From: Acanthosepion esculentum
Lineage: Eukaryota; Mollusca; Cephalopoda; Sepiida; Sepiidae
NCBI GenBank assembly: GCA_964036315.1
Contig: OZ038479.1
Coordinates: 55,621,246 to 55,685,245, forward strand
DNA length: 64,000 nt
Direction of reading: 5' to 3'
The notes below the pieces were generated by a model. The model was not told the DNA's origin. It made no database searches and saw nothing but the letters and a program-made list of their open reading frames with translations. A program made the translations under genes and the position numbers. Of the stretch, positions 11,085 through 22,084 are shown piece after piece (positions within the stretch are counted from its first letter, which is position 1; each line of letters begins with the position of its first letter).

Positions 11085-11310
11085 ATGTGGGTATGTAATT
11101 ATGTTGGAAATAGTTTTTTTTCTATAGTTTCAGTGAGTTAAAATCGCCAGTTTTTATAGCCATTTTTGGAAATCCCAAAAACTTGATTAATATTTTTTCT
11201 CACTTCAGATTAGCTAAAACTGCTTTTTTTTTAACTACATGGTTTTCTCTGTACTGTACTCATTAATAATGATTATTGTGTGTAATTACTCTTCAATCAA
11301 ATTTCAATTG
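11085..11310 (-). repeat. Right arm of the widely spaced inverted repeat
   Basis: Inverted copy of 6176-6400, with 'tatgtgggtatgtaattatg' facing the left arm's complement and 'actacatggttt' plus 'actcattaat' at the outer side. Similarity is imperfect, with small insertions and deletions, so the duplication is old. Confidence 0.65.
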
Positions 11311-11329
11311 TAAAGAAATTAGTTACCCC

Positions 11330-12780
11330 CACTGATTCGCTAAAAAAATTAGTATACATGATGAAAAATGACCAAAGGATATTTTTAAAATCTTTTGATT
11401 CTTTTTAGAACGTTCAAAATTTTGTTTAGAAGTCTTGCATTTTTTTTTACATCAGCGGGTGTAGTGGGGGAAACAAAGATTAGTATATGAAATTTTAACG
11501 TCTTTTTAGAGGTAAAAAACATTATTTTGGAAATTCTTGCAAAAATCAAATAATTATCGTATTTTAATAAAACCTTTAGGATTTATTCACAAATGAATAC
11601 AATTTTTTTAGAAATGTTTCTCTTTTTTGAAAATTTCGGTAAAACTTTTTTTTTTTTTTTTTTTTTTACATCTGTTACAACCAACACACCACCATACGCG
11701 CACACACTTATTTAATTTTACTGAATTTCGAGAAATTAAATTTTGTCCCGCTTAATGTTTATATCTAGTTATGTGCAAAACTCCTTCGAGAATTTAAATC
11801 ATCATTTTTTCTTTTCTTTTTTAAAACAAAACTCAGTTACCGAAAATCTCCTCTAAATCGTAAAATAAAAATTCAATAAAATTAAGATATTTTTAATTTA
11901 AAATTTTTTAAATTGTTTTTATGAATAACATATGGATACTATTGTCCCAAGAAAATTTTTTTTCGATGAATAATGAATTTTTACAAGAATTATTTTCATT
12001 TTCCTTAAATGTTAATTAGAATAATTTATAAAGCCTTAAATTTTTGTAATTTCTGTATTACCTTGTATGTGTTATTGTTAAGCAAAAAAATATATTTATT
12101 AATCATAAATGGAAAAGCTTATTACACTTCATCGAACACCAAAATTTTAAAAAGAATTTTTTTTGTATGTGTATAAACGTGCCGATTTTTCTACATACGG
12201 TTGTTCGTTGTTCATATACGATATTATCAAAAAATAAGCTCGATAACTGCATTAAATTTAAATCCGAAATATCTAAAATTCAATAAAACATTAATTACAA
12301 AGAATATTTTCCTGAATTTTTAAGATGACTGAGTACTTAAAAATTATATAAAAAGGGCGCTTGCGTTATATTCCTCAATTATTTTTACAGACACTGTAGA
12401 AAACATTAAACTTCCGTCTGTGATAAAAAAATGGATTTCTCCTAAACTTTAAGTAATATTTCTTTCAAATCAGAATAATTTAAATTTAAATCAGATAATA
12501 ATATTCCTCAAATAAAGTTCAAGAAAAGATTATTTTATTTTTGGAAGATTCTTTAATAAAGAGAATTTTCATTGTGATGAAAGATGGGGCTCTAAAATCT
12601 TCGACGGCGGATTATATAGCAATTTAAAAACGAAAACTCCTTCCAGAAGAATATAGCAAAGTATTGGAAATATTAAAATTTAATCTATATTCTATTAGAT
12701 CGAAACTAAAAGCTTCAAGAAAGATTTTTCATTTTTTTAAAATTAATTTAAACTTTTTAGACCTCAGGTATCGCGTTTCT
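11330..12780. repeat. R1 repeat, copy 2
   Basis: Shares the R1 order of words, for example 'cttgcaaaaatcaaataatt', 'aggatttattcacaaatgaa', 'gagaatttaaatcatcattt' and 'cctcaaataaagtt.aagaaaag'. A poly-T run of about 21 lies at 11647-11667. No coding potential was seen. Confidence 0.6.
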
Positions 12781-12904
12781 GTGGTGGTACCTGTACGAAA
12801 TTTACTTCCTGAAAATTAACATGTAGTCGAATTAGAGTGTGTACCCCCATATCACTGACTCGGCAGTGTCACTGAAGTGATGTCGCGTAATTTCGGAATA
12901 ATTT

Positions 12905-13260
12905 TACGCTTTAAAAATCTAAATGACAACAAATCTGTGGATTTTAATTAAAAGAAAACAGATCTTGTGTAACACCGCATTTTTTTCATTCGGCTTACGT
13001 CATCCAGTGACGACATATTTTCTTAAAAAAAAAAAAAAATTAAAAAAACAATTCAATCTTTGTCTCATTTTTTTCCCACCTCTTAATTGTTTCTTTGTGT
13101 TATTCGTTTTAGCTTCAACATTATTATGTGAACTTAAGAAACACTGGGTGGGTTGACAGATGAATTTTTAAACGAAATCAAAACACAAAGAAATGATACT
13201 TTCTTCTATCGTTGACGTTACATTTTCTAACCTTTAAAGGTAAGTGGAACAACGTTTAAA
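12905..13260 (-). repeat. R2 repeat, inverted copy
   Basis: The minus strand carries 'taacacaagatctg' near 12958-12972, in place of 'caagatttgg', and at its other side 'taaaggtaagtggaa' (about 13236), the complement of the R2 landmark 'cttccacttaccttt'. Its 77-codon plus frame parallels the minus frame of the 5.1 kb copy through DNA similarity. Confidence 0.55.
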
Positions 13261-13699
13261 AAATCGTTATTTTTCGACTTGTTTCGATTTATTATTTTAT
13301 ATTTTTGCTGTTAAAAAATGGAAATAAATTGAGGTAAATAATATATTTAATTTAAATATAAACTGCACTAAAAGAAATCTTTTAAAAATGTGTGATTTAG
13401 TGAGCTTGGTCATGTCGAAAAAAATACAAAAATATTCCATCTCGTATTAATTAAAAATAGAACTTAAAAAAAAAACAAAAAAAAAACTTCAATGTTGCTC
13501 TTTTGAAGCTATATTAAAGTGCAAAACTCGCAGAATAAAAATCAGATTGATGACGTTTTACGACCAATTTTTCTGAAATATGTTAGCTTCTAAATTAAAT
13601 GTGAAATTATTAATAAAAACTAAAATATTTTTTTTTAAAAATTCATTTCAAACATTAAGTATCGCTTTTCCTTGGCAGTACCTACTCCATGCTATTACG

Positions 13700-14450
13700 T
13701 TATTTCCTACAAAACCAGCATGTACTTCAAAGAAGACTTTTTAAAAAATGCGTTTTTGCTGATTTTCTTTTAAGTTCGCCATATTGAATTTCATCACTTC
13801 CTCCACATAACCGTTTGCTCCGTCTGTCCACGTGATATAAGTTAACGTCAATATGAATTTTGCTAACATAAATAAAGCTATTTATAGCGAGCTAAAAACA
13901 AAAACTCTTTCCAATCAATCTATATTAGTTTTGTTGAAATACATCAAAGTATTTTGCATACTGGAAATATTAAATTTTATTTAAGCTTGAAATTAAAAAA
14001 AAAGCTTCTACTTCACTAATTTGGTATAAATTTTCGATACCTAAGGTTTAAAATGAATTTTTAAAAATGAAAAAGCACTCTTGAAGATTTCGATTTAATC
14101 GAAAGCTAAATGATTACACTTAGTATTTCCAGTAAGTAAAATATGCTGGTGTATTTCAAATAGGAATTAGAATCTCAACGTTTTGCTCGCTTTCAGAAAT
14201 CGTTTTAAATTCAACCGTTTTTCGGTTTTTAGCAGATTTGTAAACAAATTTTAATTTCATTCTCGGTTTTAAAAATCTTCCAAAATTAAAATATATTTTT
14301 CTGAAATATGAGAAATATTAGCTGATTTAAAGTTTAATTAATATGATTGGAAAAAATATTATTTACTTTAAGTTTAAAATAACAGAGAAATGGACTTTTA
14401 TAACAAACTGTAGCATGATTAAGTGCTTGTCAACACTTCGTAAATCACTT
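13700..14450. repeat. R1-related AT-rich repeat, mixed orientation
   Basis: Words from R1 recur here in inverted order, for example the complement of 'gatttaaatcagctaatatt' near 14307-14330 and 'aatcttccaaaattaaaata' near 14275. It abuts the left arm of the fold-back repeat at 14506. Confidence 0.45.
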
Positions 14451-14505
14451 GGTGAGGTACTGACACTTTTATTATTGTCCTTAGGAGAACTTATCTGTTA
14501 GATTT

Positions 14506-14745
14506 AGGTACCTCCATGAGATCGCTAAAAAAAGAGCATAGCATGATAAAAAAGACACCAAACTTGACGAAAACAAAATTTTATCGTCTAAATGCTTATA
14601 GTATTATGAAGAGGAAAGACCAAAGTTTTTTTTAATTATTTTAAAAAATGTTTTCCTTCTTTTTAGAACATTCTAAATTTTGATTAAAAAGACCTTATTT
14701 CTCTTTGTATCACCAGAACTAATAAAATAACATATAGAATTTCCT
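14506..14745 (+). repeat. Left arm of a fold-back repeat
   Basis: The complement of about 17095-17324 reads the same: 'aggtacctccatgagatcgc', then 'aaaaaagagcat', 'caaacttgac', 'aaaacaaaattttat', and 'aagaggaaaga'. The outer edges match nearly perfectly. Between the arms sit a Penelope-like element and about 0.9 kb of AT-rich repeat. Confidence 0.75.
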
Positions 14746-14759
14746 AAGTGTCCTTCGGA

Positions 14760-16175
14760 ATGGGATCACACATATATCGACAGCATGAGGGCTTAGCAAT
14801 GGGCTCATCATTATCACCAGCAATGACAAATATATACATAAAAGCCAACTATATAGTTATGGTACGTAGATGACATCTTCATACTCAGGCCACACCAGGA
14901 AGATGTTCAGGTTCTACTGGACCATGTGAACTCAATAAGACCTTTGATACAGTTCACAATGGAGAAAGAGAGTAACAACACACTCCCATTCCTGGATGTT
15001 CTAATATCTCGAACAGAGCATGGGTTCAAGACATCCGTATACCGTAAACCGACATTCACCGGACAGTACCTCAATTTCAACTCCCACCATCCATACAGCG
15101 TAAAGAAAGTGATCGTTCGCTGCTTACAACACCGGGCAAAAGTCATAAGTGGCGACCCAGAGACATTAGATAAAGAATTGGTCAGTATAAGTAGTACCCA
15201 ACTACCCTGGGTACATGGCAGAAGCCTCAAAAACTGGGATAGGCAGGTACAAGAGGACAACAACAACACTAAGAAAACAGTTTGCTTGCCTTATGTGAAG
15301 GGGTTATCAGAGAAAATACAAAGGATCTGTAGTCCATATAACATCAGAACACCCTTCAAAAGCTTGACAACACTTCGCAGATATCTCTACTAAGTAAGCC
15401 CCCCGCCCCCATAGAGGAGAACATGACTAAAGATTGTGTGTACACTATCCCGTGCAGCTGCGGAAAGAAATATAAAGGAGAGACAGGCTGCCCTCTTAAG
15501 GTGAGGCTTCAAGAACACCAGAAAGCTGTAACATGAGGGGAAGTGGAAAATCATGCATGGCTGACCACATATGGAGAGAGAAGGGAGATCACCGCCTTCT
15601 GTGGGATCAGGTTGAGATCATAGACAAGGAACACCATTGGAAAATTTGCAAGGAATCAGCACATATGCTAGGCAACAAAAATCTCCTGAGCCGACCAAGC
15701 ATAGAAATGAATACAATATGGGAACCAGTAATAAGGAGTGCCAGAGAAAAGCGATAATAGCAACAAAGTTGCAATATGAGCTTTGGTAAAAACATGAAAT
15801 GATAACAGCAAAAAATTGCAACATGAGCACTGGTAAAAATAGTTGCTGAAGACATTAGGTTTATAATACCCAGAAATTCATACACAGATGTCCTCAAGGA
15901 CACATGGCACAGTGGATAAAGGCATTGGTTAGATCCAGTGAAAGAGTGTGAGTTCAATACCTGGTTAAGGCAGTGGAGAACTTTCAGGGAAAATTAACAG
16001 GAGATAACTGACATCCATTAAACATGGCACATGGAACTAGAACAGTCTACCCCAGTGAGCGAAATAATGGGTTCAGTTCAACATTCCAACCACCTGAAGA
16101 AAGCCGGAGTGTACAATGGCCGAAACATTTTAATGAATATGGTGACAAAGATGAGGACAATAGTCCGAATAATTT
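14760..16175 (+). mobile_element. Penelope-like retroelement, 5'-truncated, with RT end and GIY-YIG endonuclease domain
   Basis: Plus-strand pieces in order: GLAMGSSLSPAMTNIY (reverse transcriptase motif), then after a frameshift YVDDIFIL (catalytic YxDD, about 14863-14886). Next come NSIRPLIQFTMEKESNNTLPFLDV and YRKPTFTGQYLNF (about 14926-15070), typical of the Penelope RT end. Residues VYTIPCSCGKKYKGET (about 15440-15487) start a GIY-YIG-type endonuclease, continuing KVRLQEHQKAV and, after another frameshift, ADHIWREKGDH, WKICKESAHML and NLLSRPS to 15757. In this class the first motif normally reads YIG; here it is YKG. At least one stop (15391-15393) and two frameshifts make it inactive. 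The 3' region to about 16175 recurs at 38940-39165. The element is nested inside the fold-back repeat. Confidence 0.88.
15898..15966 (+). repeat. tRNA-like Pol III promoter pair inside the Penelope 3' region
   Basis: TGGCACAGTGGA resembles an A box (TRGYNNAGTGG) and GAGTTCAATAC resembles a B box (GGTTCRANNCC), about 40 bases apart as in tRNA-derived SINE heads. The cloverleaf stems are too degraded to call a tRNA gene. It sits just upstream of the segment shared with 38940-39165, where another GAGTTCAATCC occurs. Confidence 0.5.
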
Positions 16176-16351
16176 CCTTATGAGATAGATCTTTTTTTAG
16201 CGCATTGTAAATTGTATCATTTTGACTAATCAGAAGATCTGCAGTAATTAAGAAATGTAATTTTGTGTTTATGATCGGGCGGTAATTATAAAGTACAGAA
16301 GACCAACCAAAATACAATTAAGTTGCGTTATTTGAGTTAAGCATTGTTCTC

Positions 16352-17324
16352 CACTGTTAAGGCCTTTACTTTTGCGAAACACATGTGGAATTGATTTGAT
16401 TTTTCAATTTCAACTGAGAAGGGTACCTAAAAGTATCAGTATCATCTTATGAAATTTATATGATCTTATTTTTATATTAATCTCAGTTATGACATTTTTC
16501 CATAAATGAAATATCAAAATTAATAATAAAATGAATGGAAATATAAATAACACAGTAAAATGTAATAAATGTACATAAAATTATACTATTTTATGTACAC
16601 TTCTGATAAAATTTCATAAGAAAGGTACCTATAAATTAATTAGATACCTTTCTTATGAAATATGAAATTTAATCTCACGCTTAACAGTCTTATTTTAATT
16701 TCTTTATAATATATTTTCCATAAAGCATCATAAACATGAAGGTGAAAGCTAAGTACAAAAAAAAATTAGAGCGCTGAAAGTTTTCCTTAAAAATAACGAG
16801 ATAAATAATTTGTTCACTTAAATCTAAATAACTTCACTTTTTGCCTTCCGTAGAACAAATTATGATCATGTAAATGCGTCAATACGTCATTCAACACCTT
16901 TCAAGTGACTGCTTTGTTTTATTTTCAAATTATATCTTTTCGGCACAGTAGCTAAGTCAACATTGGTTCAAAATATTTTAAATAAACATTATAATTTCTG
17001 ATTTTCTTAAAATAAGTTTTGAAAAAAATAATTGATTTTCAAAAGCATTTCAAAGTGAGATTTTCATCTTTTTTATAAATTGGAAAAAAATGGATGCCAT
17101 AATCGATTATCTGTCAATTTTGCTGACTCAAAAAAACAAGATTTTTAACGAAAATTTTGGACGTGCTCGGAATGATTAAAAAATGTAAAAAATACCCCCA
17201 AAATACTTTTATCTTTCCTCTTAATAATAACATGAACATTTAGACTATAAAATTTTGTTTTTGTCAAGTTTGGCGTCTTTATCATCATGGTATGCTCTTT
17301 TTTAGCGATCTCATGGAGGTACCT
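16352..17324 (+). repeat. About 1 kb dispersed repeat, including the fold-back right arm
   Basis: Nearly identical over its first 330 bases to 52524-52850, with similarity continuing to 53527. Shared landmarks: 'gggtacctaaaagtatcagt' versus 'gggtacctacaagtattagt', 'aataataaaatgaatggaaa', and the right end 'ctcatggaggtacct'. It contains two palindromes (16571-16600 and 16611-16661). No ORF of note is conserved. Class unknown, possibly a non-autonomous DNA element or half of a larger inverted-repeat element. Confidence 0.8.
16611..16661 (+). repeat. Hairpin with 20-base arms and 11-base loop
   Basis: Left arm atttcataagaaaggtacct (16611-16630) and right arm agatacctttcttatgaaat (16642-16661) pair at 19 of 20 positions. 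The same hairpin is preserved at 52791-52841 in the second copy of the repeat. Confidence 0.85.
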
Positions 17325-17339
17325 ATGTTAGAATAGAAT

Positions 17340-19110
17340 TTAAGAAATGACTGATGAACGCTTTCCTATATAATTTTTAAGTACTCAGTAATCTTAAAAA
17401 TGCTGCAAAATGTTCTCTGTAATCTAATTTTAGGAACGTTGAATTTAAATGTACTATAGCCATCGCTCTTATTTTCTGATTGTCGTGTATGGTCAACATA
17501 CTTTCAAACAAGAGCACGTTACATATGCATAAATAAAAAAATTTAAAATACTTTTAAAAAATATTGGGTTAAAACAATGTTTATGAGCTTTTCAATTTTT
17601 GATTCATAAATGTAGTTTTCACTTAATAACAATATCACCTAACTGCCTTGAAGTAATGCAGAATTTTAAATGATTTAATTAAAATTTTAAAAAAATGAAA
17701 ACAATTCTTGTAAAAATTAATTATTCATCGAAAAAGACTTTCTTAAGACAATAGTATCCTTAATAAATCTTATTTATAAAAGCAGTTAAAAGCTTTTCTA
17801 ATTAATGTTATAGTTTTTTTGCATTTTATTTTTTTACAATTCAGAGCAGATTTTCGGTGAATGAGTTGACTGTTATTAAAAAAATATTGATGATTTACAT
17901 TCTCCCTAAAAATTGAATTTCTCAAAATTACATGAAATTCAGTAAGTGGGTATTAACATATGTAAAAAAAAAATTTTTTGCCAAGTTTTTCTAAAAATTA
18001 ATTTAAAAAATAATTTCATTCATTTCTGAATATGTTCTGAAGGTTTCATGAAAATACAACAATTATTTGGTTTTTGTAAGACTTTCAAAATCAATGTGTT
18101 TTTCACTGGTGGGGAAAAAAAAAATCTAATCATAATTATGTCAACCACTGATGTAAACAAAACAAGACTTTCTAGCCAAAATTTTGAATGTGCTATAAAG
18201 GATTAAAAAATTTCAAAAACTAGTTAAAAAATACTTTGGTCTTTCCTCAATAATAAATAGCATAAATATTTTGATGATAAAACTTTGTTTTTATTGAGTT
18301 TGGGGTCCTTTTGTCATTAGACTATGCTGTTTTGCCACAAAAAGTGGAGATATTCTATGAAAAAGGCTCCGAAATTGATAAAAACAAACTTTTATCATCA
18401 AAATGTTTATATTATTATTAAGAGGAAATACCAAAGTATTTTTTGATTATCTTGAATTTCTTAATCCTTTCCAGCATGTTCAAAATTTTGGTTAAAAAAA
18501 AAAAAAAGTTTTTCTTGCATCAGCAGGTGGGCTAAAGATTAGTATTGGAAATATAGTGTCTTTTTTGCTGTAAAAATACCTTGTTTTGAAAATTCTTGCA
18601 AAAATCAAATAATCGTTGGATTTTAATTAAATTTTCAGGACTTATTCACAAACGAATGAAATTATTTATAAAATATTGCTTTTTAGAAAATCTTGATAAA
18701 AATATATTTAATTTTTTTTTTTTTTTAACATCTGTTACCCCCACTTACTTAATATTATGAAATTTGAATAAATTAAAATTCCAGGGTCCTTGTATTTATA
18801 TTAGTTAAAAACGGGACTCCTTGGAGAATTTAAATTGTCAATTTGTCAAGCATCAAACAGAAACACTATAACACTATTTACAGAAAATCTGCTCTGAATT
18901 GTAAAATATCAAAAAAAAAAAATTTTCTGACATTTCAAACTAAGAGTATTATTTGTCTAATTCAAATTAATTAAACTTTAAATCAGTTTATCTTCCTCAA
19001 ATAAAGTGTAAGAAAAGTATATTTATAAGAGTTTTTAAATTTAATCTATTAGCTTGAAATTAAAACTAAAATACAAGCTTCAGGTTTTCTAAAAAAACAT
19101 TTAAAAATTA
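17340..19110. repeat. R1-related repeats with an internal fold-back
   Basis: R1 words run through this region ('cagagcagattttcggtgaa', 'cttgcaaaaatcaaataatc', 'cctcaaataaagtgtaagaa'). Around 18150-18320 and 18361-18540 the sequence reads as an inverted duplication: 'ttttatcatcaaaatgttta' on one side matches the complement 'aaatattttgatgataaaa' on the other. This arm is a relative of the 14506/17324 arms. No coding potential was seen. Confidence 0.55.
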
Positions 19111-19800
19111 TTTATTCATTTGTGAATAAGTTCAAGTTTCATTGAAATCCAACAATTATCTAATATTTGCAAATATTTCTGATTTAGTGTTTTTCATCAC
19201 AAAAAGATGCTCAAATTTTCCATATAAATTTGTGGTCTTGTGTTGATGCTAGAAAAACATTATTTCATCTTAATAATAACAAACTTTTTGATGATAAAAT
19301 TTTATTTTTATTTTCTGTGCATTTTTTCATCATATATTCTCTTTATTATTGAATTTTCAGAGGCACTTTGTTTGGCTGAATATTCACTAGGTCATTTATA
19401 TTTATTTACATTCCCCACTCCCTTTAAAATATTTATATATCCCCTGCCTTTCATCAATTTGTGGCTAATCTGCACTAGATGAATTTTGGATGTTCCTAAT
19501 TTTTACATTTTAATAAAAGGATAAAATAAAAATGCAGTAAAACTTTTATTTTAATGAGAAATGATTTAAATTGCTTTTATGAGCATAATATACGATGGAG
19601 AATATTTTCTTAATAAATAAAGTTTTAATAGAATTCTGAATTGTGTCCCTTGACTAATATGCTTTATTAATTTTTGAAAATATGAGGGTCGGGTTTTCAT
19701 GAAGTAGCTAAATGAATATTTTTTTTATTAGTTATAATGGCATTAATCTTAATTGCCATAACATTGTGTGCCTGTATTTTGTCAAAACAGTTTGTTTAGA
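19111..19800. other. AT-rich, no gene recognised
   Basis: An 80-codon frame at 19240-19482 is rich in F, L and I from T-rich DNA and has no recognisable motif. Otherwise nothing was seen. Confidence 0.35.
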
Positions 19801-20893
19801 AGTGGGAAGAATGATATCTAAAAGAATATTTTTGACATTTGAACAGTTCTCGGAGAAATACCATTAACTTTATATTCTGTTTAATTCTTGCACAATTCAA
19901 AAGGACATTATAAACTTCTATTATTTAAAAGATTTAACAAGATTTTTGTCAAATAGGAGCATATTATACAGAAGCAATATGTTACTTTTATACTTTATTC
20001 ATTTCCTTCATTTTCACTTTAGACTATTTTTATCACATTTGAGTGTTACTGTGAAGCAAGAAGCAATTACATATGATGAAATGAAAAGAAAACATGTTAT
20101 CTTTTATAATTTATGATAAATTATGCCATTGGATTTTACTAAGGTGCCAGGCTAATTTGTCTTCTCTGAATCACATTGCATTTGATGAAAAATAAAGGAA
20201 TATTGTTTTTATTCCATTTATGAAGGTCATATAATTAAAGCAGACTTTCAAAAGAGCTATCTTTTTGGTTTGCTTCCTTTGCATCCATGTTGCAATGTTA
20301 AATTCTCTTCTTTGAATCATGTTGCATTTGAAGAAAAATGAAGGAATATTATTTTTGTTCCATTCATGAAGGTCATCCAGTTAAAGCAGACTTTCAGAAG
20401 AATGGTCTTTTCAGTTTGCTTCTTTTCCTGTCTGTCATGATTGGTATGCATTTTTTTTTTACTAGTTTTATAGATACGTGGAACTTTTTCACTTCATGCT
20501 ACCAAAAACATTTGGTTCATTTATTTTCAGCAACTATGCATTCTTTAAGAAAGCAAGGTATCTAATCTTAATGGGCAGTTCATTCTTGCCGCATGAATTT
20601 ACAAAACACATATTCAAATTTATTGATCTCCAAAGCAATAAACAAAGATTGTAGATATGAAAATTATTACATTTCTTTTTATACATTGGACAAATTTTTA
20701 TGTTTAAGCAACAGTGTTTCAGAGACAGTGACCTACAGCAATGTATTTGATGTCCTCTGACTTCTGCATTTACTTTGTGCCTGTGCTCGTCTAAACTAAC
20801 CTTGCTATATACCAGCACCTATCTATTACAGAATAGATACTGATTTCATGTATTAGTCACTTAATATATCTTTTATTATTTTTTTCTTCACAG
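19800..20893 (+). other. Upstream flank of zinc-finger gene 1, ending in a splice acceptor
   Basis: This flank is homologous, in inverted orientation, to about 48270-50290 upstream of zinc-finger gene 2 (for example 'acagaagcaatatgttactt' at 19970 versus the complement of 'taacatattgcttctgtaga' at 50041). It ends in a polypyrimidine tract and 'ttcttcacag' (AG at 20892-20893), a strong acceptor site shared by all three copies. The donor exon is not identified. An imperfect tandem duplication of about 150 bp lies at 20155-20455 ('gaatcacattgcatttga' / 'gaatcatgttgcatttga'). Confidence 0.55.
20155..20455 (+). repeat. Tandem duplication of about 150 bp
   Basis: Two units share 'tgaaggtcat..a.ttaaagcagactttca.aagag/aat', 'ggaatatt.tttttattccatt/gttccatt' and 'tttgcttc.ttt'. 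The 75-codon frame at 20338-20565 falls in the second unit and is not considered a gene. Confidence 0.75.
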
Positions 20894-21139
20894 ACGTTTT
20901 GGTTGAACAGAAAAACATCTTAAGATTTGTTATTGTTGGGAATATAAATGAAAGAAAACAAGACTCTTGACTTTCCACCAAGAACTGCAATCTTCATCTA
21001 ACAAAAGCATCACATTGAACATTAACTACCCAAAAAAATATGTACCTTGAAAGATGCTGCTTGTCTTTTCTACAAAGGTAAAGTTTTCACATTTGAGTAT
21101 ACATTAGAGAGAAGTCATATTCTTGTGAATTTTGCAAAT

Positions 21140-22084
21140 ATGGAAACTTGCATTGGAGAGAAACCATTTTCTTGTGAATTTTGTAGCTCTGTATTTCCCA
21201 ACAGATCATGTTTAGAGATGCATGTGCGAACACACACTGGAGAGAAACCATACTCTTGTGAAATTTGTGGCTATGCATTTTCACAGAAGGGAAATTTGAG
21301 GCTGCATATGAGAACACACACTGGAGAAAAGCCATATTCTTGTGAAGTTTGTGGCTCTGCATTTCCACAAAAGTCGCATATGGTGCTCCATATGCGAACA
21401 CACACTGGAGAGAAACCATATTCTTGTGAAATTTGTGGAAATTCATTTACAAGAAAGTCTATTTTGTTTGATCATGTACAAGCACACAGTGGAAAGAAAC
21501 CATATCCTTGTGAAATTTGTGGATCTTCATTTTCATCCAAGTCAAGTATGAAGTATCATATGCGGGCACACACTACTGGAGAGAAACCCTATTCATGTGA
21601 ATTTTGTGAACTGGCATTTTTACGAAAGTCAGGTTTAGTTATCCATATGCGGACACACACTGGGGAGAAACCATATTCTTGTGAAGTGTGTGGAAGTGCA
21701 TTTAAACACAGATCACATTTGGTGCGTCATATGCGAACTCACAGTGGAGAGAGACCATATTCTTGTGATATTTGTACATCTACATTTTCTGCAAAGTCAC
21801 ATTTAGAGAGACATATCCTAATTCACACTGGAGAAAAGCCATATTCTTGTGAAGTTTGTGGATCTGCATTTATGCTGGAATCCTATTTAATGTTCCATAT
21901 GCGGACACACACAGGAGAGAAGCCATATTCGTGTGAAGTTTGTGGTTCTGCATTTTCAATGAGGACAGGTTGGGTATACCATATGCGAACACACACTAGC
22001 AAGAAATACTCTTGTAAAGTTTGTGCATCTACATTTTCACGGAAGTTACATTTAGAACGCCACATGCAAACACACACTGAATAG
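21140..22084 (+). CDS. C2H2 zinc-finger protein with 11 tandem fingers (gene 1)
   Basis: The open frame extends 5' to 21047, but an in-frame stop lies at 21023-21025 and the first ATG is at 21140. The other paralogue has its ATG at the same homologous place (MET...EK), so I start there; the product is 314 residues. It holds eleven fingers of the form C-x2-C-x12-H-x3-H joined by [10 protein letters not shown] linkers, the Krüppel-type arrangement of DNA-binding proteins. Variant linkers occur: HTTGEKP between fingers 5 and 6 (one extra residue), HSGKKP after finger 4, and HTSKKYSC before finger 11 (proline missing). No KRAB, BTB or other partner domain is present in this exon. The coding exon follows a leader that begins after the splice acceptor at 20893. 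A candidate AATAAA lies at 22420. The fingers imply a nuclear DNA-binding protein; its targets are unknown. Confidence 0.85.
   Translation: METCIGEKPFSCEFCSSVFPNRSCLEMHVRTHTGEKPYSCEICGYAFSQKGNLRLHMRTHTGEKPYSCEVCGSAFPQKSHMVLHMRTHTGEKPYSCEICGNSFTRKSILFDHVQAHSGKKPYPCEICGSSFSSKSSMKYHMRAHTTGEKPYSCEFCELAFLRKSGLVIHMRTHTGEKPYSCEVCGSAFKHRSHLVRHMRTHSGERPYSCDICTSTFSAKSHLERHILIHTGEKPYSCEVCGSAFMLESYLMFHMRTHTGEKPYSCEVCGSAFSMRTGWVYHMRTHTSKKYSCKVCASTFSRKLHLERHMQTHTE

Noticed and set aside
14907..15269. 120-codon minus-strand frame across the Penelope element
   Set aside because: Antisense of the recognisable reverse transcriptase end on the plus strand.
21087..21446. 119-codon minus-strand frame within gene 1, and a similar 69-codon plus frame
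   Set aside because: They arise from the repetitive finger-coding DNA read in other frames.
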